Source: Algoriphagus limi (lineage in GTDB: Bacteria; Bacteroidota; Bacteroidia; Cytophagales; Cyclobacteriaceae). From it: a DNA stretch of 64,000 nt. The translations under genes and the position numbers were made by a program. Shown piece by piece: positions 50,383-59,846 of the stretch (the first letter of the stretch is position 1; each line of letters starts with the position of its first letter). The stretch lies in contig NZ_JANWGH010000003.1 of the NCBI RefSeq assembly GCF_024919275.1, positions 223,677 through 287,676 on the forward strand. The letters run 5' to 3'. The notes under the pieces are model-generated. The model made no database searches, had not been told where the DNA came from, and worked only from the letters and a program-made list of their open reading frames with translations.

Positions 50383-50412
50383 AAAAGCGCTTCTGATTGG
50401 AAGCGCTTTTAT
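50383..50412. terminator. Bidirectional terminator between cvpA-like and lolA-like genes
   Basis: AAAAGCGCTTC (50383-50393) and GAAGCGCTTTT (50400-50410), 11 pairs, six-base loop. It ends the yqeY-cvpA unit and overlaps the 3' end of the convergent lolA-like gene (50409). Confidence 0.9.
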
Positions 50413-51062
50413 CTTAAATCAATGATTTCAATCCCAGGATATTTTTTGGTATCAAAGGCAAAATAAGTCGCCGGTAAATTAGCGTTGGGCTGAAGGTTTT
50501 TAAAGGTGTAGGCATACATGCCGCCTTGCCCATCGTACATTTCCCAACCTAAAAGATCCTTGCTGCTTTTGTCGATCATCAATTTGACCCGTTCGAATGG
50601 AGCATTTCCATTTGCTGCAATTAATTCCACCACATCCACAGACTTTCCTTGAAATTGCTTAGCAGGCAAAAGAGTGTAATTATAGCCTGATTCATACATC
50701 CTGTAAATGTTGGATGGTGTGAGTTCACCTTCCATTTGAGAGACGTCATTGATAGTTACTTCTTTGTATCCATCTGCCTGAATAAAAGTCCAAACGGTCT
50801 TGCCATCATTGTAGATTTCCTGCTCAGGAAGCTTGAGTCGGTATTGTTCTCCTTTGACGGCTATTTCCCCGCTCTCTCGGTCACTACTTCCGGTGGCGTC
50901 CTGAAAAGTAAAGTCAAATTGAGCCGTAAAGCCGTTCATCGATTGGAACTTTTGGCTCATTGCATCCAAGATGACTTTGGCTTTGGGGTCTTGTTGAGCC
51001 TCAACCTGAGCACTAAAAAGACCAATAAATAGGATGCAGAAAACTAGGGCGATTTTTCTCAT
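50409..51062 (-). CDS. LolA-like outer-membrane lipoprotein carrier protein
   Basis: 217 residues with signal peptide (MRKIALVFCILFIGLFSAQVEAQ). The mature part has the LolA fold: 'LDAMSQKFQSMNGFTAQFDFTFQDATG', 'GEIAVKGEQYRLKLPEQEIYNDGKTVWTFIQADGYKEVTIND', 'KLMIDKSSKDLLGWEMYDGQGGMYAYTFKNLQPNANLPATYFAFD'. It would carry lipoproteins from the inner to the outer membrane. The very frequent lipoproteins in this window would need it. It lies just downstream of ftsK. Confidence 0.82.
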   Translation of the reverse strand: MRKIALVFCILFIGLFSAQVEAQQDPKAKVILDAMSQKFQSMNGFTAQFDFTFQDATGSSDRESGEIAVKGEQYRLKLPEQEIYNDGKTVWTFIQADGYKEVTINDVSQMEGELTPSNIYRMYESGYNYTLLPAKQFQGKSVDVVELIAANGNAPFERVKLMIDKSSKDLLGWEMYDGQGGMYAYTFKNLQPNANLPATYFAFDTKKYPGIEIIDLR

Positions 51063-51095
51063 GAATTTGTAGCCGTATTAATCAAAAAACAGCGA

Positions 51096-53582
51096 CTACA
51101 AACTATTCAATAACTGTTCCAAACTAGATTCATCTTGGATCAGAACTTCTCTGGCTTTAGAGCCTTCAAATGGTCCTACAATTCCTGCAGCTTCCAATTG
51201 ATCAATAATTCGTCCTGCGCGGTTGTAGCCAAGTTTAAGTTTACGCTGAATCAAGGATGTACTGCCCTGCTGATGTAGCACTATCAATTTCGCTGCTTCA
51301 TCAAACAAAGGGTCCCGATCTGATAGATCAATATCCCCGATGGAATTGTCGCTATCTTCTCCCTCATATTCAGGTAGTAGATAAGCATCCGGATAGCCTT
51401 TTTGTTCCCCAATCCAATCGCAAATGGCCTCTACTTCAGGTGTATCTAGGAAGGCGCATTGTAAGCGGATTACTTCTGAACCTTGAGATAAAAGCATATC
51501 ACCCATACCTATCAACTGATCGGCACCTCCAGTATCAAGGATAGTTCGGGAATCGATTTTTGAAGTAACCCGGAAGGAAAGTCTAGCAGGGAAATTAGCT
51601 TTGATGATACCTGTAATAACGTTTACTGAAGGACGCTGGGTCGCAACAACCAAGTGAATGCCAATAGCTCGCGCTAGTTGTGCCAATCGAGCGATCGGAC
51701 CTTCAATCTCTTTTCCAGCCGTCATCATCAAGTCCGCCAACTCATCGATTACAAGGACGATGTAAGGCATAAAACGATGTCCTTTCTCAGGATTGAGTTT
51801 TCGGGCTATAAACTTCGCATTGTATTCCTTCAGGTTTCTGGCACCCGCATCTTTAAGCAAATTGTAGCGGTTATCCATCTCGATACAAAGTGAGTTTAGC
51901 GTATAAATCACCTTTTTTGTATCTGTAATAATCGCTTCTTCAGAACCTGGAAGTTTTGCAAGGAAGTGTCGCTCAATTTTATTGAAAAGTGTCAATTCTA
52001 CTTTTTTTGGGTCCACCAGGACGAATTTTAATTGAGCCGGATGCTTCTTGTATATCAAAGAAGCCAAAATCATATTCAAGCCCACAGACTTTCCTTGACC
52101 TGTTGCACCTGCCATTAGCAAGTGAGGCATCTTGGCTAGGTCCACTACGAAAACTTCATTTGAAATAGTTTTGCCTAGAGCCACCGGAAGGTCCTTATCG
52201 GAACGCATGAATTTCTCAGTGCCGATGACTGCTCGAGCTGGTACTAGTTCTCGGTTTTTGTTTGGAACTTCAATACCGATGGTGCCTTTCCCAGGGATCG
52301 GAGCAATGATTCGAATTCCCAAAGCTGCCAAACTTAAAGCGATGTCATCTTCTAGGTTTTTGATTTTGGATATCTTCACCCCCGGTTCAGGAACGATTTC
52401 ATAAAGCGTCACAGTTGGACCGATGGTCGCTTTAATCTCCTGAATTCCGATTTTGAAATTCTCTAATGTCTCTACGATCTTGTTTTTATTCTCTTCCAGT
52501 TCCTGCCGGGTGACAGTAACTTTTTGAAGATCATATTCATTCAGGAGATCTAGGGTAGGATATTGGTAGCGAGGAAGGTCCAAAGTAGGATCGTAAGGAT
52601 CCAAGTTTTCGACTTCTTCGGCCGTTTTTTCCTGGTTTTCAGCTTTGGTCACTGAGAACTGTTTTTCTTCTATTGGCTTAGTAGTTGGCTTTTCGGTATT
52701 TTCTGCAAGAAGGTCTACCTGCTTGACCTCAAACAAATCATCCAATTCGGCTTCATTTTCTTCAGCCTCCGGTTCCCCAGAATTTTTTACTGTCCAAGAA
52801 GAACCGTCATCCAAGACTTCATCTTCCTCTTCTTCCAATCCAAAAGGATCCTCATTTTTAGAGCTTGGCTTGATGGCCAATTCATCCTCGGAGATTTTTT
52901 CTTCTTCTAATGAATCCAGATCGGAATCAAAGTTCTTTGAGCTGAACCATTCCAATTTGTCAATATCAAAGTAGAATACCACGAAAACCAGCAGTGAACC
53001 TGCCAGTAAAATGAATGTCCCCCAGCTTAAGTAATCGGCTGAAAGCTTTGCTAATTCATATCCAAAACCGCCGGAAAGGAAGCTCCAATATGAGTAGCCT
53101 TTCACCAAAATGACAATGTAACCTGTAAGAAGGCCAAGCCAAAAGGTGAAGAAAAGCGCAAAACTCGTGTATCGAGTCAAAGAAATAAGAGACAATTTAA
53201 AAGCCCATCGAAATCCCAAAATGAACAAGAAAGGAGGGAAGAGAAAGGCTGCAATACCAAACCATCGATAGATCAGCAGGTGGCTAGCTTTAGCTCCCAA
53301 TAATCCCAACCAGTTTTGAGATTCACGGGCGACTTCCCTAGACTCTTCACTTGTAGGATTCATGACCAAGCTTTGATCTGCAGGCCCACTTAATAAGTAG
53401 CTGATAAAGGCAAAAAACAGAAAGATCCCCAAGGACATCATGATGATTCCTAGGGTAAGGACAATTTTGGAATTTTTAAATCCCCCAAAAGAAAGCTTGA
53501 TGCCAGAGCCTTTGGATTTAGGCTTGGCGGATTTTTCTCCCTTTTTTCTAAAAGTATTTTGTTTAGGTGAATTGCTGGGCAT
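51096..53582 (-). CDS. ftsK: DNA translocase FtsK
   Basis: 828 residues. Four N-terminal membrane helices (about 40-62, 104-126, 141-163, 188-205), an acidic linker (about 220-330, rich in Glu/Asp), the motor core with Walker A 'GATGQGKS' (492-499), Walker B-like 'YIVLVIDELADLMM', 'IHLVVATQRPSVNVITG' and 'PARLSFRVTSKIDSRTILDTGGAD', and the C-terminal gamma winged helix (about 760-828, 'GSTSLIQRKLKLGYNRAGRIIDQLEAAGIVGP'). It pumps DNA and supports chromosome dimer resolution at the septum. The linker is shorter than that of E. coli FtsK. Confidence 0.96.
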   Translation of the reverse strand: MPSNSPKQNTFRKKGEKSAKPKSKGSGIKLSFGGFKNSKIVLTLGIIMMSLGIFLFFAFISYLLSGPADQSLVMNPTSEESREVARESQNWLGLLGAKASHLLIYRWFGIAAFLFPPFLFILGFRWAFKLSLISLTRYTSFALFFTFWLGLLTGYIVILVKGYSYWSFLSGGFGYELAKLSADYLSWGTFILLAGSLLVFVVFYFDIDKLEWFSSKNFDSDLDSLEEEKISEDELAIKPSSKNEDPFGLEEEEDEVLDDGSSWTVKNSGEPEAEENEAELDDLFEVKQVDLLAENTEKPTTKPIEEKQFSVTKAENQEKTAEEVENLDPYDPTLDLPRYQYPTLDLLNEYDLQKVTVTRQELEENKNKIVETLENFKIGIQEIKATIGPTVTLYEIVPEPGVKISKIKNLEDDIALSLAALGIRIIAPIPGKGTIGIEVPNKNRELVPARAVIGTEKFMRSDKDLPVALGKTISNEVFVVDLAKMPHLLMAGATGQGKSVGLNMILASLIYKKHPAQLKFVLVDPKKVELTLFNKIERHFLAKLPGSEEAIITDTKKVIYTLNSLCIEMDNRYNLLKDAGARNLKEYNAKFIARKLNPEKGHRFMPYIVLVIDELADLMMTAGKEIEGPIARLAQLARAIGIHLVVATQRPSVNVITGIIKANFPARLSFRVTSKIDSRTILDTGGADQLIGMGDMLLSQGSEVIRLQCAFLDTPEVEAICDWIGEQKGYPDAYLLPEYEGEDSDNSIGDIDLSDRDPLFDEAAKLIVLHQQGSTSLIQRKLKLGYNRAGRIIDQLEAAGIVGPFEGSKAREVLIQDESSLEQLLNSL

Positions 53583-53636
53583 AGATGCGGTTCAATTCCA
53601 AATTTGAAGATAAGGTTTCGGCTCGGATTCGGAAAA

Positions 53637-54677
53637 TTAGCTCGAGAAATAAGTTGCCAAGCCCTTTTTGATGCGTTTGATTAGACTTGGTCCTTCATAA
53701 ATCATGCCTGAATAGACCTGAACTAAGGAAGCTCCTGCCTCAAGTTTTTCAATCGCATCTTGCGGGCTAAAAATTCCCCCCACACCGATGATAGGGAAGG
53801 AACCTTGAGATTTTTGGTGGAGGTAGCGGATTACATCCGTACTTCGGCTTTTCAAAACTTTTCCACTTACTCCACCTGCACCTATGGCTTCCACCTGGTT
53901 TTTATCAGTTTGAAGTTGACTCCGATCAATGGTGGTATTGGTTGCGATTACTCCCGCAATACCTGTTTCCTGAACAATCTCAACAATGTCGTCCAACTGT
54001 CCATCCGTTAAATCAGGTGCGATTTTGAGAAGGATTGGTTTGGGTTTTTCTTTGGCATCATTCGCCGCTTTTACGGCTGTCAGCAAGGCCTTGAGGGGTT
54101 CTTTTTCCTGTAAATCCCGAAGATTGGGAGTGTTGGGTGAACTTACATTCACCACAAAATAGTCTACATAAGGATGTAAGGATTCCAAACAAAAAAGGTA
54201 ATCGTCAATAGCTTTTTCGTTTGGGGTGACTTTGTTTTTGCCAATATTCCCACCAACGATGACATCAGATTTCCGATTTTTTAGCCGTTCCACAGCTTCC
54301 AAGACGCCGCCATTGTTAAAGCCCATTCTGTTGATCAAGGCTTCATCCTGAGGTAGGCGGAAAAGCCGGGGCTTGGGATTCCCGTCTTGAGGTTTGGGAG
54401 TTAAGGTTCCGATTTCAATAAATCCAAATCCCAGCATAGCCATTTCATCGATTAGCTTGGCGTCCTTGTCAAAACCTGCAGCCAAACCAACCGGATTTTT
54501 GAATTTTAAACCAAAAACTTCCCGCTCCAACCACTTGTCATCATACCGATAAGCCATTCGAATGATTCCTCCAATCAATGGAAAATTGAAGGCGAATTTG
54601 GTCAGGCTAAAGGTAAAGTGGTGGGCGGTTTCTGGGGATTGAGTGAAAAGAAGCGGCTTGAGTAGGGTTTTGTACAC
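53637..54677 (-). CDS. pyrD: Dihydroorotate dehydrogenase (quinone), class 2
   Basis: 346 residues. N-terminal membrane-associating helix region ('[35 protein letters not shown]'), FMN barrel '[48 protein letters not shown]', '[13 protein letters not shown]', '[18 protein letters not shown]' (catalytic Ser-type class 2), '[21 protein letters not shown]', '[35 protein letters not shown]'. It oxidises dihydroorotate to orotate and passes electrons to menaquinone. No other pyr gene is nearby. Confidence 0.96.
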   Translation of the reverse strand: MYKTLLKPLLFTQSPETAHHFTFSLTKFAFNFPLIGGIIRMAYRYDDKWLEREVFGLKFKNPVGLAAGFDKDAKLIDEMAMLGFGFIEIGTLTPKPQDGNPKPRLFRLPQDEALINRMGFNNGGVLEAVERLKNRKSDVIVGGNIGKNKVTPNEKAIDDYLFCLESLHPYVDYFVVNVSSPNTPNLRDLQEKEPLKALLTAVKAANDAKEKPKPILLKIAPDLTDGQLDDIVEIVQETGIAGVIATNTTIDRSQLQTDKNQVEAIGAGGVSGKVLKSRSTDVIRYLHQKSQGSFPIIGVGGIFSPQDAIEKLEAGASLVQVYSGMIYEGPSLIKRIKKGLATYFSS

Positions 54678-54784
54678 GGGAAATTGGTTTTTTCGCTACA
54701 GGCAAAAGTAGGCAATCCAAGGCAATATTTTAACCCTAGAAAAATTAGAGTCTCTAAAGATATTGGAGTAAAATCTCTGCTTGC

Positions 54785-55528
54785 TTATTCTACAATTTTA
54801 AATTTTTCTCCCGCTTCTTTTCGGGAATAGGCATTGAAATGCCACCATTCTGATCCAATTCCAGTAAAACCAGACTCGGTCATGACTTTTCGGAGGATTT
54901 CACGGTTTTTGATTTGGGATTCAGTAAGGACTCCTTCTGCCAGCATTTGGGCTTCACGATCGGGATAGGCAGCATAGCCAAAGAAATCATAACCTGTCCC
55001 CATATCCAAAGTTGAATCCGCTTGGCTATCATAGATGGTTAAGTCTACTGCTACCCCAAAATTGTGCAAACTTCCTTTTTTTGGATCGGCTACGTACAAT
55101 GGCTTAATGCTGTCCGGTTTGTCCAAATTATCCCAAAGAATCTGCTGGACTGATAGCGGCCTGACCCCATCATAGACCAAAAGGGTAAGGTTTGGATATT
55201 CTTCCTGCAAACTTTCCTGTGCTGCTTTTAGTCGCTCGGCAACTTCAGGCTGGAGATAAGCGTGAGTCAAATCCCCATATACATCCTGTCCAAAGAAATT
55301 ATCTGTCGTAGAATACTTTAACTCTACCCGAATTCCAGGAATGACTTCTTCCAAATTGACCAATCCCTGATCGATTAAGGTTTGTTCCAATGCTGGAATT
55401 GATTCCTGAGGTGCTTCCGATAGGGGAGCTAGATTTTCTTTTTGTTGTTCGGAGAATACTTCCTGATCGCTTTTTGGAGCAGAACAACTCCAAATAATCG
55501 AAAGAAGGATAAGGCTCAAATATCTCAT
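54785..55528 (-). CDS. D-alanyl-D-alanine dipeptidase-like (VanX/M15D) lipoprotein
   Basis: 247 residues. Lipobox 'LSIIWSC' (Cys15). Zinc and catalytic motifs of the M15 D-Ala-D-Ala dipeptidase family are complete: 'SLHNFGVAVDLTIYD' (SxHxxGxAxD) and 'GSEWWHFNA' (ExWxH). 'ELKYSTTDNFFGQDVY' is another family block. It removes D-Ala-D-Ala in the periplasm or at the outer membrane; by context a peptidoglycan recycling enzyme, with nothing here suggesting vancomycin resistance genes. 107 bases lie between it and pyrD. Confidence 0.88.
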   Translation of the reverse strand: MRYLSLILLSIIWSCSAPKSDQEVFSEQQKENLAPLSEAPQESIPALEQTLIDQGLVNLEEVIPGIRVELKYSTTDNFFGQDVYGDLTHAYLQPEVAERLKAAQESLQEEYPNLTLLVYDGVRPLSVQQILWDNLDKPDSIKPLYVADPKKGSLHNFGVAVDLTIYDSQADSTLDMGTGYDFFGYAAYPDREAQMLAEGVLTESQIKNREILRKVMTESGFTGIGSEWWHFNAYSRKEAGEKFKIVE

Positions 55529-55535
55529 CCGAAGA

Positions 55536-56294
55536 TTATGGATTCTTGTTCACCAATGTTGCAGAAGCCTGAGCAGTTGGAAGTATCACAATATCTGCCA
55601 AGACTACATGGGCTGGTCGATTGACACAAAACTCCACGATTTCGGCAATATCCTGAGCCAACAAAGGTTGATATCCTTGGTAGACTTTTTCGGCCCGCTC
55701 TGAATCTCCTTTAAATCGAACCAACGAAAACTCGGTTTCGACTAATCCCGGATGAATGCCGATAACTTTTATCCCGAAAGGGTTTAAATCAATGCGCATT
55801 CCTTTGGTAATAGCGTCTACAGCATGCTTGGAGCCACAATACACGTTTCCGTTTGGATAGACTTCTTTTCCTGCAATGGATCCAATATTGATGATAGTTC
55901 CAGATTTCCGCTCGGTCATTCCTGGGATGATGGCTTTTGAAACGTATAAAAGTCCTTTCACATTGATATCCATCATGGCATCCCAATCCTCGGTATCACC
56001 TGTTTGGATAGGGTCAAGTCCATGGGCATTCCCGGCATTGTTGATCAAAACATCGATATTTTTCCAGCGATCGGGGAGGTTTCCTAGAATCTGAAAAACT
56101 GCTTCCTTATCCCTTACATCAAAAATCAAAGGTAGAACTTCGATTCCCTCAGGAACTTCTTTTTTCAATTCCTCCAATCGTTCTTTTCTTCTTCCGGTAA
56201 CGATTAAATCATATCCGTTCTTAGCCAAAATCAGTGCACAGGCTTTTCCGATTCCAGAACTTGCTCCGGTGATTAATGCGATTTTTCTTTCCAT
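55536..56294 (-). CDS. SDR-family oxidoreductase (YdfG-like)
   Basis: 252 residues from the ATG at 56294; a GTG two codons upstream is possible. 'IALITGASSGIGKACALILAKNGYDLIVTGRRKERLEEL', 'DVLINNAGNAHGLDPI', Ser in 'INIGSIAGKEVYPNG', 'YCGSKHAVDAI' as the YxxxK motif, 'IGIHPGLVETEFSLVRFKGD'. It resembles NADP-dependent 3-hydroxy-acid (serine/allothreonine) dehydrogenases of the YdfG type. Seven bases separate its stop from the downstream dipeptidase gene, so they form one unit. Confidence 0.9.
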   Translation of the reverse strand: MERKIALITGASSGIGKACALILAKNGYDLIVTGRRKERLEELKKEVPEGIEVLPLIFDVRDKEAVFQILGNLPDRWKNIDVLINNAGNAHGLDPIQTGDTEDWDAMMDINVKGLLYVSKAIIPGMTERKSGTIINIGSIAGKEVYPNGNVYCGSKHAVDAITKGMRIDLNPFGIKVIGIHPGLVETEFSLVRFKGDSERAEKVYQGYQPLLAQDIAEIVEFCVNRPAHVVLADIVILPTAQASATLVNKNP

Positions 56295-56338
56295 AGTCAC
56301 AAGTTAACTGAAAAGAAAAATATCCAAAAAGTAAAAGC

Positions 56339-57139
56339 TTACTGGAAGTTCAAATAGAGGGTGACAGACTTCCTTTTGATGCTAGAAATGGCATCCCGAA
56401 TATCTGGGATAGTATTTTCTGCCTGGTAGATATTGTTGAGTCCGTGTGAGAAACGGATTTCTGGGGCAAATTTGAAGAAGCGAAAATAGATCTCAAATCC
56501 CATTCCCAGTTCGATGGCATAATCTTGCCCTGTAGTCACCAAGTCCTCTAAATTGGCTTCGTCTTGACTTTTCGTACGGAATTGATAACTCGCCCCCCCG
56601 ATAAAATACATCCGGGTATTATTGAATCGTTGAGAGCGATATTTGAATAGCAAAGGCAATTCAATCATCGTAGCCTCATTGATGATGGTATTGACATCAG
56701 CAACGGGCGTGACCGGTTCTTCTCCTGTATTGCCAGGCTGAGGTGTGAAGCTGGTTGGAAAATATTCTACTTCTGTTCGAAATTCATAGAAGCCGATTTT
56801 CGGCGTAAATAATATCTGAACTTGATCGTGAAGACGCATCATTCCAATGAATCCCAATGAAAATCCCGGATTGAATCGAGGGAAAATTGCACGAACATTA
56901 GGCGACGCTGGATCACTTGCCTGAACGAATTGATCCGTGTATTTCAGTCGATAGGAATTATTATGCGCTGCAAGGAAAAACCCGTAGGAGATGAATTTAT
57001 CATCAGAACCTGAGGTACTGGTCAATCCAAAAAGGCCTTGTGAATTAGCTGAATTTGCAACTAAAAAGAAAAGGAAGGCAAGAATGCCTATTTTTCCCCT
57101 ACGTAAATTGAGCTTATTCCAAAAGTGAGCGGTTTGCAT
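56339..57139 (-). CDS. porT: Type IX secretion/gliding protein PorT
   Basis: 266 residues. Signal '[21 protein letters not shown]' sits after a 14-residue basic lead. Outer-membrane beta-barrel of PorT type: '[20 protein letters not shown]', '[35 protein letters not shown]', '[33 protein letters not shown]', '[31 protein letters not shown]', ending 'SVTLYLNFQ'. Its adjacency to menG/ubiE is the arrangement I know for porT in Bacteroidota. PorT is needed for T9SS export. The start lies 52 bases inside menG. Confidence 0.85.
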   Translation of the reverse strand: MQTAHFWNKLNLRRGKIGILAFLFFLVANSANSQGLFGLTSTSGSDDKFISYGFFLAAHNNSYRLKYTDQFVQASDPASPNVRAIFPRFNPGFSLGFIGMMRLHDQVQILFTPKIGFYEFRTEVEYFPTSFTPQPGNTGEEPVTPVADVNTIINEATMIELPLLFKYRSQRFNNTRMYFIGGASYQFRTKSQDEANLEDLVTTGQDYAIELGMGFEIYFRFFKFAPEIRFSHGLNNIYQAENTIPDIRDAISSIKRKSVTLYLNFQ

Positions 57140-57810
57140 ACAGTGCTGTGAAATCCAACTTTTTTCAATACAGCCAGAAAATCTTCCCCATCAGGAAAAG
57201 CCTGGACAGATTCTGGAAGATAAGTATAAGCAGAATTGTCCTTGGATACAATTTTTCCAATTTGAGGCAATATCGTATTGGAATAAAACGAATAGGCCTG
57301 TTTCATTGGAAAGGCCTTTGGTTTACTGAATTCCAAAATGACTGTTTTACCTCCAGGCTTTAAGACCCGGTACATGTCTGCCAGTCCTTTTTCCAGATTT
57401 TCGAAGTTTCTGACTCCAAATGAAACGATGACTGCATCGAACTTATTATCCTCAAAGAGCAAACCTTCTGAATCACCCATCTGCATATCAATGATATGAT
57501 CCAGTTTTCGCTTCTTCATTTTCTTTCGGCCTTCTTCCAGCATTCCTTCTGAAATGTCCACTCCGATGATTTTATCTGGATTCAAAGCCAATGCCTCAAT
57601 CGCAAAATCCCCCGTTCCAGTAGCAATATCTAAAATCAACTTTGGCTGATCTTTCTGGAGCATTTTGATGGCTTTTTTTCTCCAAATAATATCTATCCCC
57701 AAACTCAGCACGTGATTGAGTAGGTCATACTTCGGGCTGATGTTGTTAAACATCTCGGCTACCTGTGCTTTTTTAGGGTATTCTTTATCTTTATAAGGGA
57801 CTACGGACAT
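57088..57810 (-). CDS. menG: Demethylmenaquinone methyltransferase
   Basis: 240 residues. UbiE/MenG family, converts demethylmenaquinone to menaquinone. SAM motif '[41 protein letters not shown]', '[56 protein letters not shown]', '[34 protein letters not shown]'. The class has aerobic menaquinone in Bacteroidota, consistent with the pyrD quinone. Its 3' end overlaps porT by 52 bases. Divergent from the GTPase gene. Confidence 0.95.
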   Translation of the reverse strand: MSVVPYKDKEYPKKAQVAEMFNNISPKYDLLNHVLSLGIDIIWRKKAIKMLQKDQPKLILDIATGTGDFAIEALALNPDKIIGVDISEGMLEEGRKKMKKRKLDHIIDMQMGDSEGLLFEDNKFDAVIVSFGVRNFENLEKGLADMYRVLKPGGKTVILEFSKPKAFPMKQAYSFYSNTILPQIGKIVSKDNSAYTYLPESVQAFPDGEDFLAVLKKVGFHSTVCKPLTFGISSIYVGEK

Positions 57811-57932
57811 CAGTTAAATTCTAATTGGTGCGCAATATTACTCAAGAAACCCGAGTAAGCGAAAAATGTTAAGGAAGAAGGAGGGTGGTGTCTATGGAAT
57901 TAAACCCTAATTTTGTCCCAAATTCCAATCCC

Positions 57933-58544
57933 ATGATCAAAAAGGCCGAATTCGTCGTTTCCAATTCCGATCCTTCAAAATGTCCGAAGCCGGAGCGGGC
58001 AGAGATTGCCTTCATCGGTCGATCAAATGTCGGCAAGAGTTCCTTGATCAATATGATTACAGGCAAAAAGGACTTGGCAAAAACTTCCCAAAAGCCCGGT
58101 AAGACTCAATTGATCAATCATTTCATGATTAATGATCAATGGTTTTTGGTGGATTTGCCAGGGTATGGTTTTGCGAAAGTCAATGTCAAAGTGAAGGAGG
58201 GGTGGGAAAATATGATCAAAACTTACCTGACGAAGCGAAGTAATCTTTGTGGTGTTTTCGTTTTGATAGACAGTAGACTCGAGCCTCAGAAAATCGATTT
58301 AGAGTTTTTGCTTTGGTGTGGGGTAAATGGTGTTCCCGCCGCTTTGATTTTCACCAAAGCTGATAAGCAGTCAAAAACCAAGACCAACCAAAACGTTCAG
58401 AAATTCCTGAAGAAAACGGAGGAAATTTTTGAAGAGGCTCCGGATTATTTTGTCACCAGTTCGGAGACAGGTTTTGGAAAGGAGTCCTTATTGGACTTTA
58501 TTGACGAATTGGTCAAAGAATACGAAAGTGGTGCGCTCGAATGA
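57933..58544 (+). CDS. engB: YihA/EngB ribosome-biogenesis GTPase
   Basis: 203 residues from the ATG at 57933, which gives the usual family N-terminus (MIKKAEFVVSNSDPSKCP). Upstream in-frame GTG at 57885 and ATG at 57894 would add up to 16 residues. GTPase motifs: G1 'GRSNVGKSSLIN', G2/G3 'KTSQKPGKTQLINHF' and 'LVDLPGYGFAKV', G4 'FTKADK', G5 'TSSETGFG'. EngB assists 50S subunit assembly. DUF5606 gene follows after 38 bases. Confidence 0.95.
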   Translation: MIKKAEFVVSNSDPSKCPKPERAEIAFIGRSNVGKSSLINMITGKKDLAKTSQKPGKTQLINHFMINDQWFLVDLPGYGFAKVNVKVKEGWENMIKTYLTKRSNLCGVFVLIDSRLEPQKIDLEFLLWCGVNGVPAALIFTKADKQSKTKTNQNVQKFLKKTEEIFEEAPDYFVTSSETGFGKESLLDFIDELVKEYESGALE

Positions 58545-58554
58545 GCACAAATTC

Positions 58555-58562
58555 TATATTTG
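58555..58562 (+). promoter_or_regulatory. -7 promoter box ahead of the DUF5606 gene
   Basis: TATATTTG is an exact TAnnTTTG match, 20 bases before the ATG at 58583. No clear -33 element is seen at the right distance. Confidence 0.45.
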
Positions 58563-58582
58563 CAAGCTGAAAATCTAAACCC

Positions 58583-59014
58583 ATGAATTTTAAAGACATT
58601 GCTACCGTTTCTGGAAAACCAGGATTATTCAAAGTATTAAAACCTACCCGGACAGGGGTGATTCTAGAGAGTTTGGATGCCAAAAAAGCCAAACTTGTAG
58701 CCGGAATTTCACATCGTGTTTCCATCCTTGCTGATATTTCTATTTACACCTTGAACGAGGAAGGAGCAGAGCCTTTGGAAAGTGTTATGCAAAAAATTGA
58801 GGTGGAATTTCAGGGAGATTTGGGATTGGATTCCAATCCGGATGAGGCTGAACTTCGAGCATTTATGAAGCATATTCTTCCTGAGGTAGATGAATCTCGA
58901 GTATATGTATCCGATATCAAAAAATTGATTTCTTGGTATAAAATCATCCATGAGCAAATGCCTGAGGTTTTACAGGCCTCTGATGATGCCACCGAGGAAA
59001 AGGAAGCAGAATAA
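58583..59014 (+). CDS. DUF5606-domain protein
   Basis: 143 residues. It matches the DUF5606 family of Bacteroidota: 'MNFKDIATVSGKPGLFKVLKPTRTGVILESLDAKKAKLV', 'RVSILADISIYTLNEEGAEPLESVMQKIEVEF', 'RVYVSDIKKLISWYKIIHE'. The C-terminal tail is acidic (ASDDATEEKEAE). Function not known. No signal peptide. It lies downstream of engB, with its own -7 box. Confidence 0.88.
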   Translation: MNFKDIATVSGKPGLFKVLKPTRTGVILESLDAKKAKLVAGISHRVSILADISIYTLNEEGAEPLESVMQKIEVEFQGDLGLDSNPDEAELRAFMKHILPEVDESRVYVSDIKKLISWYKIIHEQMPEVLQASDDATEEKEAE

Positions 59015-59021
59015 GATTTTA

Positions 59022-59046
59022 AGGTCCGGACAAACCGGGCTTTTTT
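59022..59046 (+). terminator. Weak terminator after the DUF5606 gene
   Basis: Short CCGG/CCGG stem around ACAAA, followed by GC and seven Ts. Only four strong pairs, so it is weak. Confidence 0.5.
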
Positions 59047-59053
59047 TAATTGT

Positions 59054-59356
59054 ATGAATAATTCCGATCTACTCACTACCGCTTATTCTTTAGCTCAAAA
59101 GCAATTTGAGCTGCCGGAACTTCCTCCCCAATTTGATGAGGAGCAGGCCGTGAAAATCATTGCTAAAGCCGTGGGGGAGTTATTGGATCGGGATTTGGAA
59201 AAACTGCTTCAAATCTGTTATAGGATTGACCTTTCGGAACAGCGACTAAAGGAAATTTTACATGAATCTGCGCCTGATCTAGTGGCAGAGGATTTAGCAA
59301 GGGCCCTTTGGGAAAGACAAAAACAGAAGGCTGAAATTTGGAAGAGGTATTCGTGA
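59054..59356 (+). CDS. Small helical hypothetical protein
   Basis: 100 residues. Alpha-helical throughout: 'EEQAVKIIAKAVGELLDRDLEKLLQICYRIDLSEQRLKEIL', ending in a basic 'ALWERQKQKAEIWKRY'. I recall similar unnamed proteins in other Bacteroidota, but not their function. No membrane or signal segment. The repeat island begins right after its stop codon. Confidence 0.65.
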   Translation: MNNSDLLTTAYSLAQKQFELPELPPQFDEEQAVKIIAKAVGELLDRDLEKLLQICYRIDLSEQRLKEILHESAPDLVAEDLARALWERQKQKAEIWKRYS

Positions 59357-59530
59357 AGTTATACGCCTCACTTCGTTTACTGAAATATGCCTTTGGCGAA
59401 ATATATCTCACTTCTTACGACGAAATACGGTCGGCTTCGCCTCCCGAAATAAGATTCGCGAAATACACTTCGCTCCGCTTCGTAAGATATGGCTGCGCCG
59501 AGATACACTCCCTTCGGTCGTGAGATATTC
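59357..59530. repeat. GARATA-hairpin repeat cluster
   Basis: A chain of about eight short units, each starting GAAATA, GAGATA or AGATAT, followed by a small GC hairpin. Examples of the hairpins are GCCTTTGGC, GGCTTCGCC and GGCTGCGCC. Unit length varies from about 14 to 26 bases. It has no coding potential: the open frames across it are repeat-made. Confidence 0.7.
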
Positions 59531-59846
59531 TAGGGGTTCCTAGTACTTAGTACAATTGGGAATCTATTTCAAAGTATCCCAGCGCGCTTGCGGGATAATC
59601 CATTTTTTGAAATTCCTCTACGTCTTGCTGGTACGATATTTCCCTTTCCAAAACAAAGATCATGGACCAGCGCTAGAATTCGGTTTTTGTTCTTTTTTCC
59701 TGGGTTGAAACCCAGGGCTATTAAAAATTGTGCCTTCAACCCTCTCTCTTCAGCACTTTGCAGAGTCTTTGCGGGAGATTATCTGCTAGACCTTATTTCA
59801 GCTCGCTTGCGAGCTTTATTTCCATCATATTTCTACCGTGTTCCAC
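59531..59846. repeat. Palindrome-rich intergenic stretch
   Basis: No gene is seen. It contains TATCCC...GGGATA with inner GC...GC pairs (59574-59597), CCTGGGTT/AACCCAGG around GA (59699-59716) and AGCTCGC/GCGAGCT around TT (59800-59815). An apparent frame over 59588-60043 is not supported because it reads across these repeats and into the opposite-strand OmpA gene. Confidence 0.6.

Noticed and set aside
54785-55528. VanX-like gene considered as part of a vancomycin resistance cluster
   Set aside because: No vanH, ligase or two-component genes are nearby; housekeeping lipoprotein dipeptidase is more likely.
59338-59523. Open frame over the GARATA repeats
   Set aside because: Built wholly from repeat units (recurrent Tyr-Ala-Ser-Leu-type translation) with no homologue recognised.
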